From Roseomonas sp. (GTDB taxonomy: Bacteria > Pseudomonadota > Alphaproteobacteria > Acetobacterales > Acetobacteraceae): a DNA stretch of 64,000 nucleotides. Below are positions 53,516 to 61,392 of this stretch, piece after piece. Each line of letters starts with the position of its first letter. Within the stretch, counting starts at the first letter, position 1. Location of the stretch: assembly GCA_020249775.1 (NCBI GenBank), contig JADCFA010000003.1, forward strand, positions 146,309 to 210,308, written 5' to 3'. The notes beneath the pieces were generated by a model, which was not told the DNA's origin, did no database searches, and was given only the letters and a program-made list of their open reading frames with translations. Made by a program: the position numbers and the translations under genes.

Positions 53516-54583
53516 TCAATGCCGCGCGATTTCTATTTCACCTTCCGGCTGCGGCGAGGAAAAGGCGCTATCCGCAAAGGCTTCTTCCCAGGAACCGGCG
53601 GTGCTTGCCTTGGAATATTCGGTGGCGCGATTTTCGAAGAAATTCGCGTGCTCCACCGCATTCAGCATTTCATCGAGCCAGGGCAGCGGATTCTTCTCGA
53701 TCTTGTAAAGAGGTTCCAGCCCCAACTGCTGCAAGCGGCGATCCGCAATGAAGCGGATATATTGCTTGGTGAGCGAGGCATCGAGCCCCTGCACGCCACC
53801 CAATTCAAACGCCAGATCAATGAAGGCATCTTCATGATCCACAATGGTGGCGCAGATCAGGTAGAGATCACGGCGCAGCTCCTCGGTCCAGATTTCCGGA
53901 TTTTCCTGCACAAAGGTGCGGAATAGCCGGATCACGGAAAGGCAATGCAGGGTTTCATCGCGCACAGACCAGCTCACGATCTGGCCCATGCCCTTCATCT
54001 TGTTGAAGCGCGGGAAATTCATCAGAATCGCGAAGGAAGCGAAAAGCTGCAAGCCTTCGGTGAAGGCACCAAAAGCGGCCAGCGTCTTCGCGATTTCGGT
54101 CTTGTTCGCGACACTGAAGCCCTGCATGTAATCATACTTGTCCTTCATCTCCTTGTATTTGAGGAAGGCCGTGTATTCGATTTCAGGCATGCCGATGGTA
54201 TCGAGCAAATGGCTATAGGCCGCGATATGCACCGTTTCGATATTCGAGAAGGCCGAGAGCATCATCAGCACTTCCGTCGGCTTGAATACCTGGGAATAGT
54301 GCTTCATGTAGCAGTTGTTCACTTCCACATCCGCCTGGGTGAAGAAGCGGAAAATCTGAGTGAGCAGATTGCGTTCTGACTGCGTCAGATTCTTCTGCCA
54401 ATCCTTCACATCATCGGCGAGCGGCACTTCTTCCGGCAGCCAATGGATGCGCTGCTGCTGCAACCAGGCTTCATAGGCCCAAGGATAGCGAAAGGGCTTA
54501 TAGACAGGGTTCGAGGTCAAAAGATCAAATTTCACCGGCAATTCATCCCGCATCATGCCATCGGCCATTGTATCGAATCCCAT
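53516..54583 (-). CDS. nrdB: Ribonucleotide reductase beta subunit NrdB (class Ia)
   Basis: A 355-residue diiron-tyrosyl-radical subunit. FRYPWAYEAWLQQQRIHW, FTQADVEVNNCYMKHYSQ, FSNIETVHIAAYSHLLD (Glu, His and radical-site Tyr), MGQIVSWSVRDETLHCL and TIVDHEDAFIDLAFE supply the iron ligands. ATG 54583 was chosen; an in-frame TTG upstream adds 15 residues unlike the family. An NrdR-box-like site lies about 55-70 bp upstream. A Bug receptor gene stands between it and nrdA, and a threonine-dehydratase gene follows after 6 bp. Confidence 0.95.
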   Translation of the reverse strand: MGFDTMADGMMRDELPVKFDLLTSNPVYKPFRYPWAYEAWLQQQRIHWLPEEVPLADDVKDWQKNLTQSERNLLTQIFRFFTQADVEVNNCYMKHYSQVFKPTEVLMMLSAFSNIETVHIAAYSHLLDTIGMPEIEYTAFLKYKEMKDKYDYMQGFSVANKTEIAKTLAAFGAFTEGLQLFASFAILMNFPRFNKMKGMGQIVSWSVRDETLHCLSVIRLFRTFVQENPEIWTEELRRDLYLICATIVDHEDAFIDLAFELGGVQGLDASLTKQYIRFIADRRLQQLGLEPLYKIEKNPLPWLDEMLNAVEHANFFENRATEYSKASTAGSWEEAFADSAFSSPQPEGEIEIARH

Positions 54584-54635
54584 CTTGTTGGTGCGCGTTG
54601 CTTTTACCACAATTGGTGGGTCGGGCAATCACGAA

Positions 54636-54651
54636 CCGCAAGATATTGTGG
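54636..54651 (-). promoter_or_regulatory. NrdR-box-like site upstream of nrdB
   Basis: Read on the minus strand the 16-mer is ccacaatatcttgcgg. It matches 12 of 16 positions of the published NrdR consensus (acaCwAtATaTwGtGt). It lies 53-68 bp upstream of the nrdB ATG. Only one good copy is seen here, whereas NrdR normally binds two. Confidence 0.55.
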
Positions 54652-54656
54652 TGCGA

Positions 54657-55625
54657 CTATTCCACACGGATATTCGCCTCCCGCGCGACCACGATATTTT
54701 CGGCCAATTCGCGGGCAATACGGGCGGTGAAAACCTCAGGCCCTTCGCCCAAAATCACGCCGCCCTGATCGAGCAGCCTTTGGCGGATGGTGGCGTCCCG
54801 CAGCAAGCCCTGCACATCACGCGCGATGCGCTCCACGATATCACGCGAAATACCGCGGGGTGCGATGAAGCCATACCATGGGCTGGTATCGGGAATGCCC
54901 ATGCCGAGTTCATCCAAGGTCGGCACATCGGGCAGCACCGGCACGCGCTGCGGCCCGCCAATGGCGAGCGGGCGGAGCTTGCCATCACGCGCCAGGCCAA
55001 TCGCCCCGGATAGCGTGCTGAAAGTCCCCGGCACGCGCCCCGCCACCACATCCTGCAGCGCCGGCGCCGCACCGCGATAGGCAACATGGGTCAGATCAAG
55101 GTTCATTTTCTTGCGGAACATCTCAAGCGCGAAATGCCCCGATGCTCCATTGCCGGAAGAAGCGAAAGCCATGCCCGGTTCACGCCGCGCCGCCGCCACC
55201 AGATCCTGCGCTGTGCGGAAGGGCTGCCCCGCGCCGGTGAACAAGACGGTCGGTGATGCGTAAATATTCACGATCGGCGTGAAGTCATTGATCGTATCAT
55301 AGGGCAGCCGCGCATAGACCGCCGCATTGCTGGCATGGGTGCTGGCCGAGAGGAAAATCGTATAGCCATCGGGCGCGGACCGCGCGACCATTTCCGATGC
55401 AATCACCTGGCTGGCGCCTGGGCGATTCTCAATAACGATAGGCTGACCCCAAAGCCGTTGCAGCGGGTCCTGCAATAGCCGGCCCGGAAAATCCGTGGGG
55501 CCACCGGCGGGATAGCCAATGATCATCCTGATCGGACGATCCGGCCAATTGCTCGCCTGCGCCTTGGCTTTGGTGATGATCGTGCTGGCCATCCCGGCGG
55601 CCAGCAGGCTGCGACGCGTGAACAT
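54657..55625 (-). CDS. Tripartite tricarboxylate transporter receptor (Bug/TctC), copy B
   Basis: A 322-residue periplasmic binding protein: signal MFTRRSLLAAGMASTIITKA, then WPDRPIRMIIGYPAGGPTD, IVIENRPGASQVIASEMVAR, LPYDTINDFTPIVNIYA, AYRGAAPALQDVVAGRVPG and VPTLDELGMGI. These are all Bug hallmarks. Its unusual position is between nrdA and nrdB, on the same strand. Its stop lies inside the nrdB upstream region, next to the NrdR-like box. Ligand unknown and no TctAB genes are near. Confidence 0.92.
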   Translation of the reverse strand: MFTRRSLLAAGMASTIITKAKAQASNWPDRPIRMIIGYPAGGPTDFPGRLLQDPLQRLWGQPIVIENRPGASQVIASEMVARSAPDGYTIFLSASTHASNAAVYARLPYDTINDFTPIVNIYASPTVLFTGAGQPFRTAQDLVAAARREPGMAFASSGNGASGHFALEMFRKKMNLDLTHVAYRGAAPALQDVVAGRVPGTFSTLSGAIGLARDGKLRPLAIGGPQRVPVLPDVPTLDELGMGIPDTSPWYGFIAPRGISRDIVERIARDVQGLLRDATIRQRLLDQGGVILGEGPEVFTARIARELAENIVVAREANIRVE

Positions 55626-55658
55626 GTCAGACTTCCTCCCCTGCCCAATTCGGGCTTG

Positions 55659-55680
55659 CCGCCCCCGAAGCCGGGGGCGG
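55659..55680. terminator. GC-rich hairpin between nrdA and the Bug gene
   Basis: Nine-base arms ccgcccccg and cgggggcgg with an aagc loop. A second, outer pairing gacttcc/ggaagtc flanks it. It could end the nrdA transcript, but no T-tract follows. Confidence 0.5.
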
Positions 55681-55704
55681 GTTGGAAGTCAGTCTAACGC
55701 AGCT

Positions 55705-57564
55705 TTACTGGCAGGCCAAACATTCTTCGTAATTGTTGTTGGTCGCCGGCACCGCCGCGACCAGCGGCAATTGTGCCTGGTCATTGGCCGGTGCCGCCAC
55801 GCCAAGGGCTGCCTGCGGTGCCACTTTTTCACTGATGGCATCCGCACGCTGGATGGAAAGGCTGCGGCAGTAGTAAAGCGACTTCACACCCTTCTTCCAG
55901 GCCGACATGTGGATCTGGTGCAAATCCCGCTTATGCACATTGGCCGGCAGGAACAGATTCACCGATTGCGATTGGCAGATATAGGGCGTGCGGTCGGCGG
56001 CATGTTCCACCACCCAACGCTGATCCAATTCAAACGCCGTCTTGAAGGTGGATTTTTCCTGTTCGGTCAGGAATTCCAGATGCTGCACGCTGCCCTTATT
56101 CACCGTGATGGTGGTCCAGGTATCGTCATCATCCCGGCCATGCTTGGCCAGCACCTTCTTCAGATACGGGTTGCGCACAATGAAGGAACCGGACAGCGTC
56201 TTGTGATTATAGACATTGGCCGCGATGGGTTCGATACCCGGGCTCGCGCCACCGCAAATGATGCTGATGGAAGCGGTGGGTGCGATGGCGATCTTGTTCG
56301 AGAATCGCTCCATGAAGCCATATTCGGCCGCATCCGGGCAGGGGCCGCGTTCTTCGGCCAGCACGCGGGAAGCGGTATCGGCCTGAGCACGGATATGCTT
56401 GAACATCCGCATATTCCACACCTTCGCCACCACGCTTTCGAACGGCACATTCAGCGCTTGCAGGAAGGAATGGTAGCCCATCACCCCAAGCCCGACCGAG
56501 CGTTCCCGCATGGCGCTGTAGCGCGCCCGCGCCATGGAATCGGGTGCCGTGTCAATGAAGGATTGCAGCACATTATCCAGGAAGCGCATCACATCGGGAA
56601 TGAACTGCGCCTCATCCTTCCATTCAAACCAAGTCTCAAGATTAAGCGAGGACAGGCAGCACACCGCGGTGCGCTGTTCCCCATGCTGATCAATCCCGGT
56701 CGGCAGGGTGATCTCAGAACACAGGTTTGAGGTTTTCACCTCAAGCCCCGCAAGCTTCTGATGCTCTGGCCGCGCATTATTCACGTGGTCGGAATAGATG
56801 ATGTAGGGCTCACCGGTTTCGATGCGCGCGGTCAGGATGCGAATCCAAAGGCTCCGCGCGGAGACCTTCTTCATCAGCGCGCCATCCTTGGGCGAGACCA
56901 GCGCCCATTCCTCATCCGCTTCCACCGCGCGCATGAAGGCATCGGGGATCAGCACGCCGTGATGGAGATTGAGCGCCTTGCGATTCGGATCGCCACCGGT
57001 CGGGCGGCGCATTTCAAGGAATTCTTCGATTTCCGGGTGATTGACGGGCAGGTAGCAAGCCGCCGACCCACGACGGAGTGACCCCTGGGAAATCGCCAGC
57101 GTCAGGCTATCCATCACGCGAATGAAGGGAATAACGCCCGAGGTCTTGCCGTTACGGCCAACCTTTTCGCCAATGCCGCGCAGATTCCCCCAATAGGACC
57201 CGATGCCACCGCCCTTGGCCGCGAGCCACACATTCTCATTCCAAAGCCCGACAATGCCATCCAGGCTGTCAGAGGCTTCGTTCAGGAAGCAGGAAATCGG
57301 CAGGCCGCGCGTTGTGCCACCATTGGACAGCACAGGTGTCGCCGGCATGAACCAGAGCCGCGAGATATAGTCATAAATCCGCTGCGCATGCGCCGCATCA
57401 TCGCCATAAGCGGATGCGACTCGTGCGAACAAATCCTGATAGGATTCGCCCGGCAGCAAATAACGATCATCTAGTGTGGCCTTACCGAAATCGGTCAGCA
57501 GCGCATCGCGCGTGCGATCAATGCGTACCTGGCCATGGCCTTCAAGTTGAACTGCGTCGAACAC
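55705..57564 (-). CDS. nrdA: Ribonucleotide reductase alpha subunit NrdA (class I, no ATP cone)
   Basis: A 619-residue catalytic subunit. The redox cysteine pair and radical site are in LPISCFLNEASDSLDG, SNLCSEITLPTGIDQ and AVCCLSSLNLETW, the tyrosine pair region is SLYYCRS, and the C-terminal relay is EECLACQ. There is no N-terminal ATP-cone: the catalytic domain starts near residue 20. The first codon is GTG 57564 behind an agggggt site. Two NrdR-box-like sites with three-turn spacing lie upstream. The Bug receptor gene follows after 79 bp. Confidence 0.95.
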   Translation of the reverse strand: MFDAVQLEGHGQVRIDRTRDALLTDFGKATLDDRYLLPGESYQDLFARVASAYGDDAAHAQRIYDYISRLWFMPATPVLSNGGTTRGLPISCFLNEASDSLDGIVGLWNENVWLAAKGGGIGSYWGNLRGIGEKVGRNGKTSGVIPFIRVMDSLTLAISQGSLRRGSAACYLPVNHPEIEEFLEMRRPTGGDPNRKALNLHHGVLIPDAFMRAVEADEEWALVSPKDGALMKKVSARSLWIRILTARIETGEPYIIYSDHVNNARPEHQKLAGLEVKTSNLCSEITLPTGIDQHGEQRTAVCCLSSLNLETWFEWKDEAQFIPDVMRFLDNVLQSFIDTAPDSMARARYSAMRERSVGLGVMGYHSFLQALNVPFESVVAKVWNMRMFKHIRAQADTASRVLAEERGPCPDAAEYGFMERFSNKIAIAPTASISIICGGASPGIEPIAANVYNHKTLSGSFIVRNPYLKKVLAKHGRDDDDTWTTITVNKGSVQHLEFLTEQEKSTFKTAFELDQRWVVEHAADRTPYICQSQSVNLFLPANVHKRDLHQIHMSAWKKGVKSLYYCRSLSIQRADAISEKVAPQAALGVAAPANDQAQLPLVAAVPATNNNYEECLACQ

Positions 57565-57620
57565 GGATAACCCCCTGAGAACTCCCCCGAAGCCGGATCA
57601 TGCCCCAAGTTACAGTCTGA

Positions 57621-57636
57621 CTACAAGATGTAGTCT
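57621..57636 (-). promoter_or_regulatory. NrdR-box-like site 1 upstream of nrdA
   Basis: Plus-strand 16-mer ctacaagatgtagtct, near the consensus acaCwAtATaTwGtGt (about 11 of 16). Together with the site centred 32 bp away it forms the usual NrdR pair. Confidence 0.6.
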
Positions 57637-57652
57637 TGCCACAGTCTGAATG

Positions 57653-57668
57653 CCACTAGATGCGGTGC
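57653..57668 (-). promoter_or_regulatory. NrdR-box-like site 2 upstream of nrdA
   Basis: Plus-strand 16-mer ccactagatgcggtgc matches about 10 of 16 consensus positions. Its centre is 32 bp from that of site 1, about three helical turns, which is the arrangement NrdR prefers. Confidence 0.5.
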
Positions 57669-57848
57669 GTGATTCTGGGCTTGCAAAGCGGGGTGACTTT
57701 GCGGCAGGGCGAGTTTGTTCCCGTTTCGTACCTTAAATCGGCCCCCTTTGCAAGACCGCTCGCTTGCCGCAACATCATACGGACGTTGGGCCAAGCCCCG
57801 CATTAAACAAGAAAATTCAATTGCTTAACTGCAAGAAGGAAGAATCCC

Positions 57849-58835
57849 TTGGCCAAAATATCTCGCCGCAGCCTGATCGCCGCCCCGCTGGCGCTAAGCC
57901 CGCTTGCCTGCCCAGCCTATGCTCAGGCGCCCTGGCCAAGCCGGCCTGTGCGGATTGTGATTCCCTTCGGCACCGGGGGCGGGACGGATATCACCACGCG
58001 GCTTTTGGCCCCCAAATTGGCGGAAATCCTTGGCCAGCCCGTGGTGCTGGAAAACCGCCCCGGCGCGGGCGGGGTGGTCGGCACGGATTATGTGGCCAAG
58101 CAACCGGCGAATGGGGAGGTTTTTGTGCTCTCCACGCTTTCCCCCATCGCGCTGGCCCGTGGCCTGCCCGCCCCGGTGCCCTTTGATGCCCGGGCCGATT
58201 TGGTGGCGGTGGCGCCGACCGTCTTTGTGCCGATCGCGCTTGCTGTCACCACGCGCAATTTCGCGCCCAGCACAGCGGCGGAATTCATCGCAACGCTCAA
58301 GGCGGCACCTGGGCGTTATCAATATGGCTCTTCCGGCATTGGCACTTCGGGACATATCGCCTCGGCCAGTTTCCTGGTGCGCACGGGGACGGAGGCCGTG
58401 CATGTGCCCTATCGCGGTGGTGGGCAGGTCTTTACCGCGCTCACCGCCGGCGAGATCCAGTTCTGCTGCGATATCCCCTCTATCCTCAAAGGCTTCCAGG
58501 ATGCGGGCACGGCGCGGGTGCTCTTTGTCGCGACCGATCAGCGGTCTTCCCTGCTGCCCAATGTGCCAACGGCGGCCGAGGCGGGAATCGCAGGCTATAA
58601 ATCCCATTCCTGGTATGGCTTCTTCGCCCCACGCGGCACGCAGGCCGCCATTGTGAACCGCATGGCAGCGGCGACCGAACAGGCGTTGGCCGATCCCGCG
58701 ATCAATCAGCGCTTTGAGGAAATGGGCACCCCCGCCATGCGCGGCTACACGCCCGAGCGATTCGCGGCCTATGTGCGGGACGAGATTGCCTTCTGGGAAC
58801 CGGAAGTGCGCGGCCTTGGCATCAAGGCCGAGTGA
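57849..58835 (+). CDS. Tripartite tricarboxylate transporter receptor (Bug/TctC), copy C
   Basis: A 328-residue periplasmic binding protein: signal RRSLIAAPLALSPLACPAYA, then WPSRPVRIVIPFGTGGGTDI, VVLENRPGAGGVVGTDYVAK, HVPYRGGGQVFTALTAGEI and VPTAAEAGIAGYKSHSWYG. The start is TTG 57849 with an aagaaggaag site. It is divergent from nrdA and convergent with an RNA methyltransferase gene, so it has its own transcript. Orphan: no TctAB genes in the window. Confidence 0.92.
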   Translation: MAKISRRSLIAAPLALSPLACPAYAQAPWPSRPVRIVIPFGTGGGTDITTRLLAPKLAEILGQPVVLENRPGAGGVVGTDYVAKQPANGEVFVLSTLSPIALARGLPAPVPFDARADLVAVAPTVFVPIALAVTTRNFAPSTAAEFIATLKAAPGRYQYGSSGIGTSGHIASASFLVRTGTEAVHVPYRGGGQVFTALTAGEIQFCCDIPSILKGFQDAGTARVLFVATDQRSSLLPNVPTAAEAGIAGYKSHSWYGFFAPRGTQAAIVNRMAAATEQALADPAINQRFEEMGTPAMRGYTPERFAAYVRDEIAFWEPEVRGLGIKAE

Positions 58836-58841
58836 GGCGTC

Positions 58842-60113
58842 CTAGCGCTTCACCTTGTTCGGCCGGCTGAGTGTCACCACGGCCTCAAGCTGGCCGGACC
58901 AAAGGAACTGATCAATCGGCGTGGCGGCATCCACCCGCCAGCCCTGATCGGCAAAAAAGCGCATATCCCGCGCCAGCGCCTGCGGGTTGCAGGACACATA
59001 AATCACCGCCGGCACGGCGGAACGCGCCAGCAAACCCGCCTGTTCCTCGGCCCCCGCAAAGGGCGGGTCCAGCACCACGGCGGCGAAGGGCGCCAATTCC
59101 GCCACCGTGAGTGGCTGGCGCGCCAAATCCCGCCGCGTCGCGGCCAGGGGCAGCCCCGCCTTGGCGGCAGCATTCGCGAGGGCGGCCACCGCTGCCCCAT
59201 CCGATTCGAAGGCCGTCACCCTGCCCCGCCGCGCCAAGGCGAGGCTCAGCGTGCCATAGCCAGCATGAAGATCAGCAATGCGCCCCCGCCCGGCCAGCTT
59301 GGCGGGCAGGCCGTCCAGCATCGCGGCGATGATCGCCTGCTCCCCCTCGGCGCTCGCTTGCAGGAAGGCGCCGGGGGCGGGTGTTACCGCCACACCACTC
59401 AGCGTGATCGCCACCGGCCCAAGCTGGGCCGCGACCTCTGGCGGGCCATTGCCGCGCGCCCAAGCGATTCGCGCGAGGCCCTGCGCCGCCGCGAAGCCCG
59501 CCAGCAGCGCCCGCCCCGCCGCATCCAAAGTGCCATCGGTACGCAGCAGCAGATCGGGGCCGGTATCCAGCAGGTTCAGCACCGCCGAGCCATCACGCTT
59601 CAGCGCAGGCAGACGCGGCAGCAAATCCCGCAGCGGCCCAAGCAGCGCCACCAGGCGCGGATGCAGCACCGGGCAGGCGGCGATATCCAGAATCGCGGCA
59701 CTGCCCGCCGCGTGAAAGCCAAGCCTCAGCCCATCCGTCCCGCGCCTGATGGCGAAATCGGCCCGCCGACGTGCGCCGGGCGGCGTGGTGATGGTCTCGG
59801 CAATGGGGGCCTCGGCAAAGCCACCGCGCGCGAGGGCCACGCGCAGCTTCTCGCGCTTCCAGGCCGCTTGCGGCGCCGGCGCCCAATGTTGCAGGGCGCA
59901 GCCGCCGCAACCCGCCGTGAAATGCGCGCAAGCGGGCGCGATCCGGTCAGGGCTCGCGGTAATGATGTCCTGAATGGCGGCCAGCGCCCCATCGCCGCGC
60001 TTGCCGGTGATGGTGACATTCAGCCTTTCGCCCGGAAGTGCCTGCGGCACATAAATCGGACCGGCGGCGATGCCATCGCCGCCCGCGCCCATACGCTCAA
60101 TCAGGACTTCCAC
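58842..60113 (-). CDS. 23S rRNA (uracil-5)-methyltransferase-family protein (RlmCD/RumA-like)
   Basis: A 423-residue enzyme. An N-terminal TRAM-like segment (GAGGDGIAAGPIYVPQALPG) is followed by a 4Fe-4S-type cysteine set (CAHFTAGCGGCALQHW plus CPVLHP), the SAM fold (IADLHAGYGTLSLALARRG), the DPP motif VVLDPPFAG and the catalytic cysteine in VIYVSCNPQALARDM. It methylates C5 of a uridine in rRNA; which site is not resolvable. The start is GTG 60113, 19 bp after gcdH on the same strand. Confidence 0.88.
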   Translation of the reverse strand: MEVLIERMGAGGDGIAAGPIYVPQALPGERLNVTITGKRGDGALAAIQDIITASPDRIAPACAHFTAGCGGCALQHWAPAPQAAWKREKLRVALARGGFAEAPIAETITTPPGARRRADFAIRRGTDGLRLGFHAAGSAAILDIAACPVLHPRLVALLGPLRDLLPRLPALKRDGSAVLNLLDTGPDLLLRTDGTLDAAGRALLAGFAAAQGLARIAWARGNGPPEVAAQLGPVAITLSGVAVTPAPGAFLQASAEGEQAIIAAMLDGLPAKLAGRGRIADLHAGYGTLSLALARRGRVTAFESDGAAVAALANAAAKAGLPLAATRRDLARQPLTVAELAPFAAVVLDPPFAGAEEQAGLLARSAVPAVIYVSCNPQALARDMRFFADQGWRVDAATPIDQFLWSGQLEAVVTLSRPNKVKR

Positions 60114-60132
60114 GGCAGGGTCTTCGGCGTGA

Positions 60133-61335
60133 TCAGCCGAAGGCGTTCAACCCGGTCTGCGCCCGGCCCAGGATCAGCGCATGCACATCATGCGTGCCTT
60201 CATAGGTATTGACCGTCTCAAGGTTCATGACGTGGCGAATGACGTGATATTCATCCACAATGCCATTGCCGCCATGCATGTCGCGCGCAACGCGGGCGAT
60301 ATCCAAGGCCTTGCCGCAATTATTGCGCTTGACCAGGCTGATCATCTCGGGCGCGGCCTTGTGTTCATCAAACAACCGCCCCACGCGCAGCACCGCATGC
60401 AGGCCGAGCGTGATTTCGGTTTGCATGTCAGCGAGCTTCTTTTGCACCAATTGCGTCGCCGCCAGCGGCTTGCCGAACATGATGCGGTTCAGCGTGTAAT
60501 CCCGCGCCGCATGCCAGCAGAATTCCGCCGCCCCCATGGCACCCCAGGCAATGCCGTAACGCGCGCGATTGAGGCAGGAGAATGGACCCGCGAGTGACCG
60601 CACGCCCGGCAGGCGGTTTTCTTCCGGCACAAACACCTCATCCATCATGATCATGCCGGTGACGGAAGCGCGCAGGCTGAACTTGCCTTCGATCTTGGGC
60701 GTGGTGAGCCCCTTCATGCCGCGATCTAGCAAAAAGCCGCGCAGAATGCCCTCATCATCCTTGGCCCAAACCAGGCAGACATCAGCGATAGGTGAATTGG
60801 AAATCCAGGTTTTGGAGCCCGAAAGCTTCCAGCCGCCATCCACCTTGGTCGCGCGCGTGCGCATGGAAGAAGGATCAGACCCGGCATCGGGTTCGGTCAG
60901 GCCAAAGCAACCCACCCATTCCCCGGTGCGCAGCTTCGGCAGGTATTTTTGCTTCTGTTCTTCCGAGCCATAGGCATGGATCGGAAACATGACTAATGAC
61001 GACTGCACGCTAAACGCGCTGCGATAGCCGGAATCAACGCGCTCAACCTCGCGCGCCATCAGCCCATAGGCAACATAGGAAACGCCGGCGCAGCCATAGC
61101 CATCCAGCGTGGCGCCGAGAAAACCCATTTCGCCGAATTCATTCATGATCTCGCGATCAAAACGCTCATGCCGATTGGCTTCCAGCACGCGCGGCATCAG
61201 GCGTTCCTGGCAGAATTGCCGCGCGCTATCGCGGATCATGCGTTCTTCTTCCGTCAGCGCTTCTTCAAGCAGCAGCGGGTCTTCCCAGGTGAAGGGCGCG
61301 ATGGCGGTCTTCTTCGGGGGTGTCACGACATTCAT
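60133..61335 (-). CDS. gcdH: Glutaryl-CoA dehydrogenase GcdH
   Basis: A 400-residue flavoenzyme that oxidises and decarboxylates glutaryl-CoA to crotonyl-CoA in lysine and tryptophan degradation. [60 protein letters not shown] and [20 protein letters not shown] (catalytic Glu in YEGT) are diagnostic. It probably shares a transcript with the methyltransferase gene downstream. No lysine-pathway genes are adjacent. Confidence 0.95.
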   Translation of the reverse strand: MNVVTPPKKTAIAPFTWEDPLLLEEALTEEERMIRDSARQFCQERLMPRVLEANRHERFDREIMNEFGEMGFLGATLDGYGCAGVSYVAYGLMAREVERVDSGYRSAFSVQSSLVMFPIHAYGSEEQKQKYLPKLRTGEWVGCFGLTEPDAGSDPSSMRTRATKVDGGWKLSGSKTWISNSPIADVCLVWAKDDEGILRGFLLDRGMKGLTTPKIEGKFSLRASVTGMIMMDEVFVPEENRLPGVRSLAGPFSCLNRARYGIAWGAMGAAEFCWHAARDYTLNRIMFGKPLAATQLVQKKLADMQTEITLGLHAVLRVGRLFDEHKAAPEMISLVKRNNCGKALDIARVARDMHGGNGIVDEYHVIRHVMNLETVNTYEGTHDVHALILGRAQTGLNAFG

Positions 61336-61392
61336 GCTTCTATCCTCAACTTAGGCTTTGTCTTGGGCGATCAAATGGAGTTTGCGGGCGCG

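Larger units (their letters stand above)
57565..57848. promoter_or_regulatory. Divergent regulatory region between nrdA and a Bug receptor
   Basis: About 280 bp that must hold both promoters. It contains the paired NrdR-like sites, a 9-bp direct repeat acagtctga (57612-57620 and 57641-57649), and the aagaaggaag ribosome site of the plus-strand Bug gene. No gene seen. Confidence 0.5.

Noticed and set aside
54605..54620. Second NrdR box upstream of nrdB at three-turn spacing
   Set aside because: The 16-mer matches too few consensus positions to be called.
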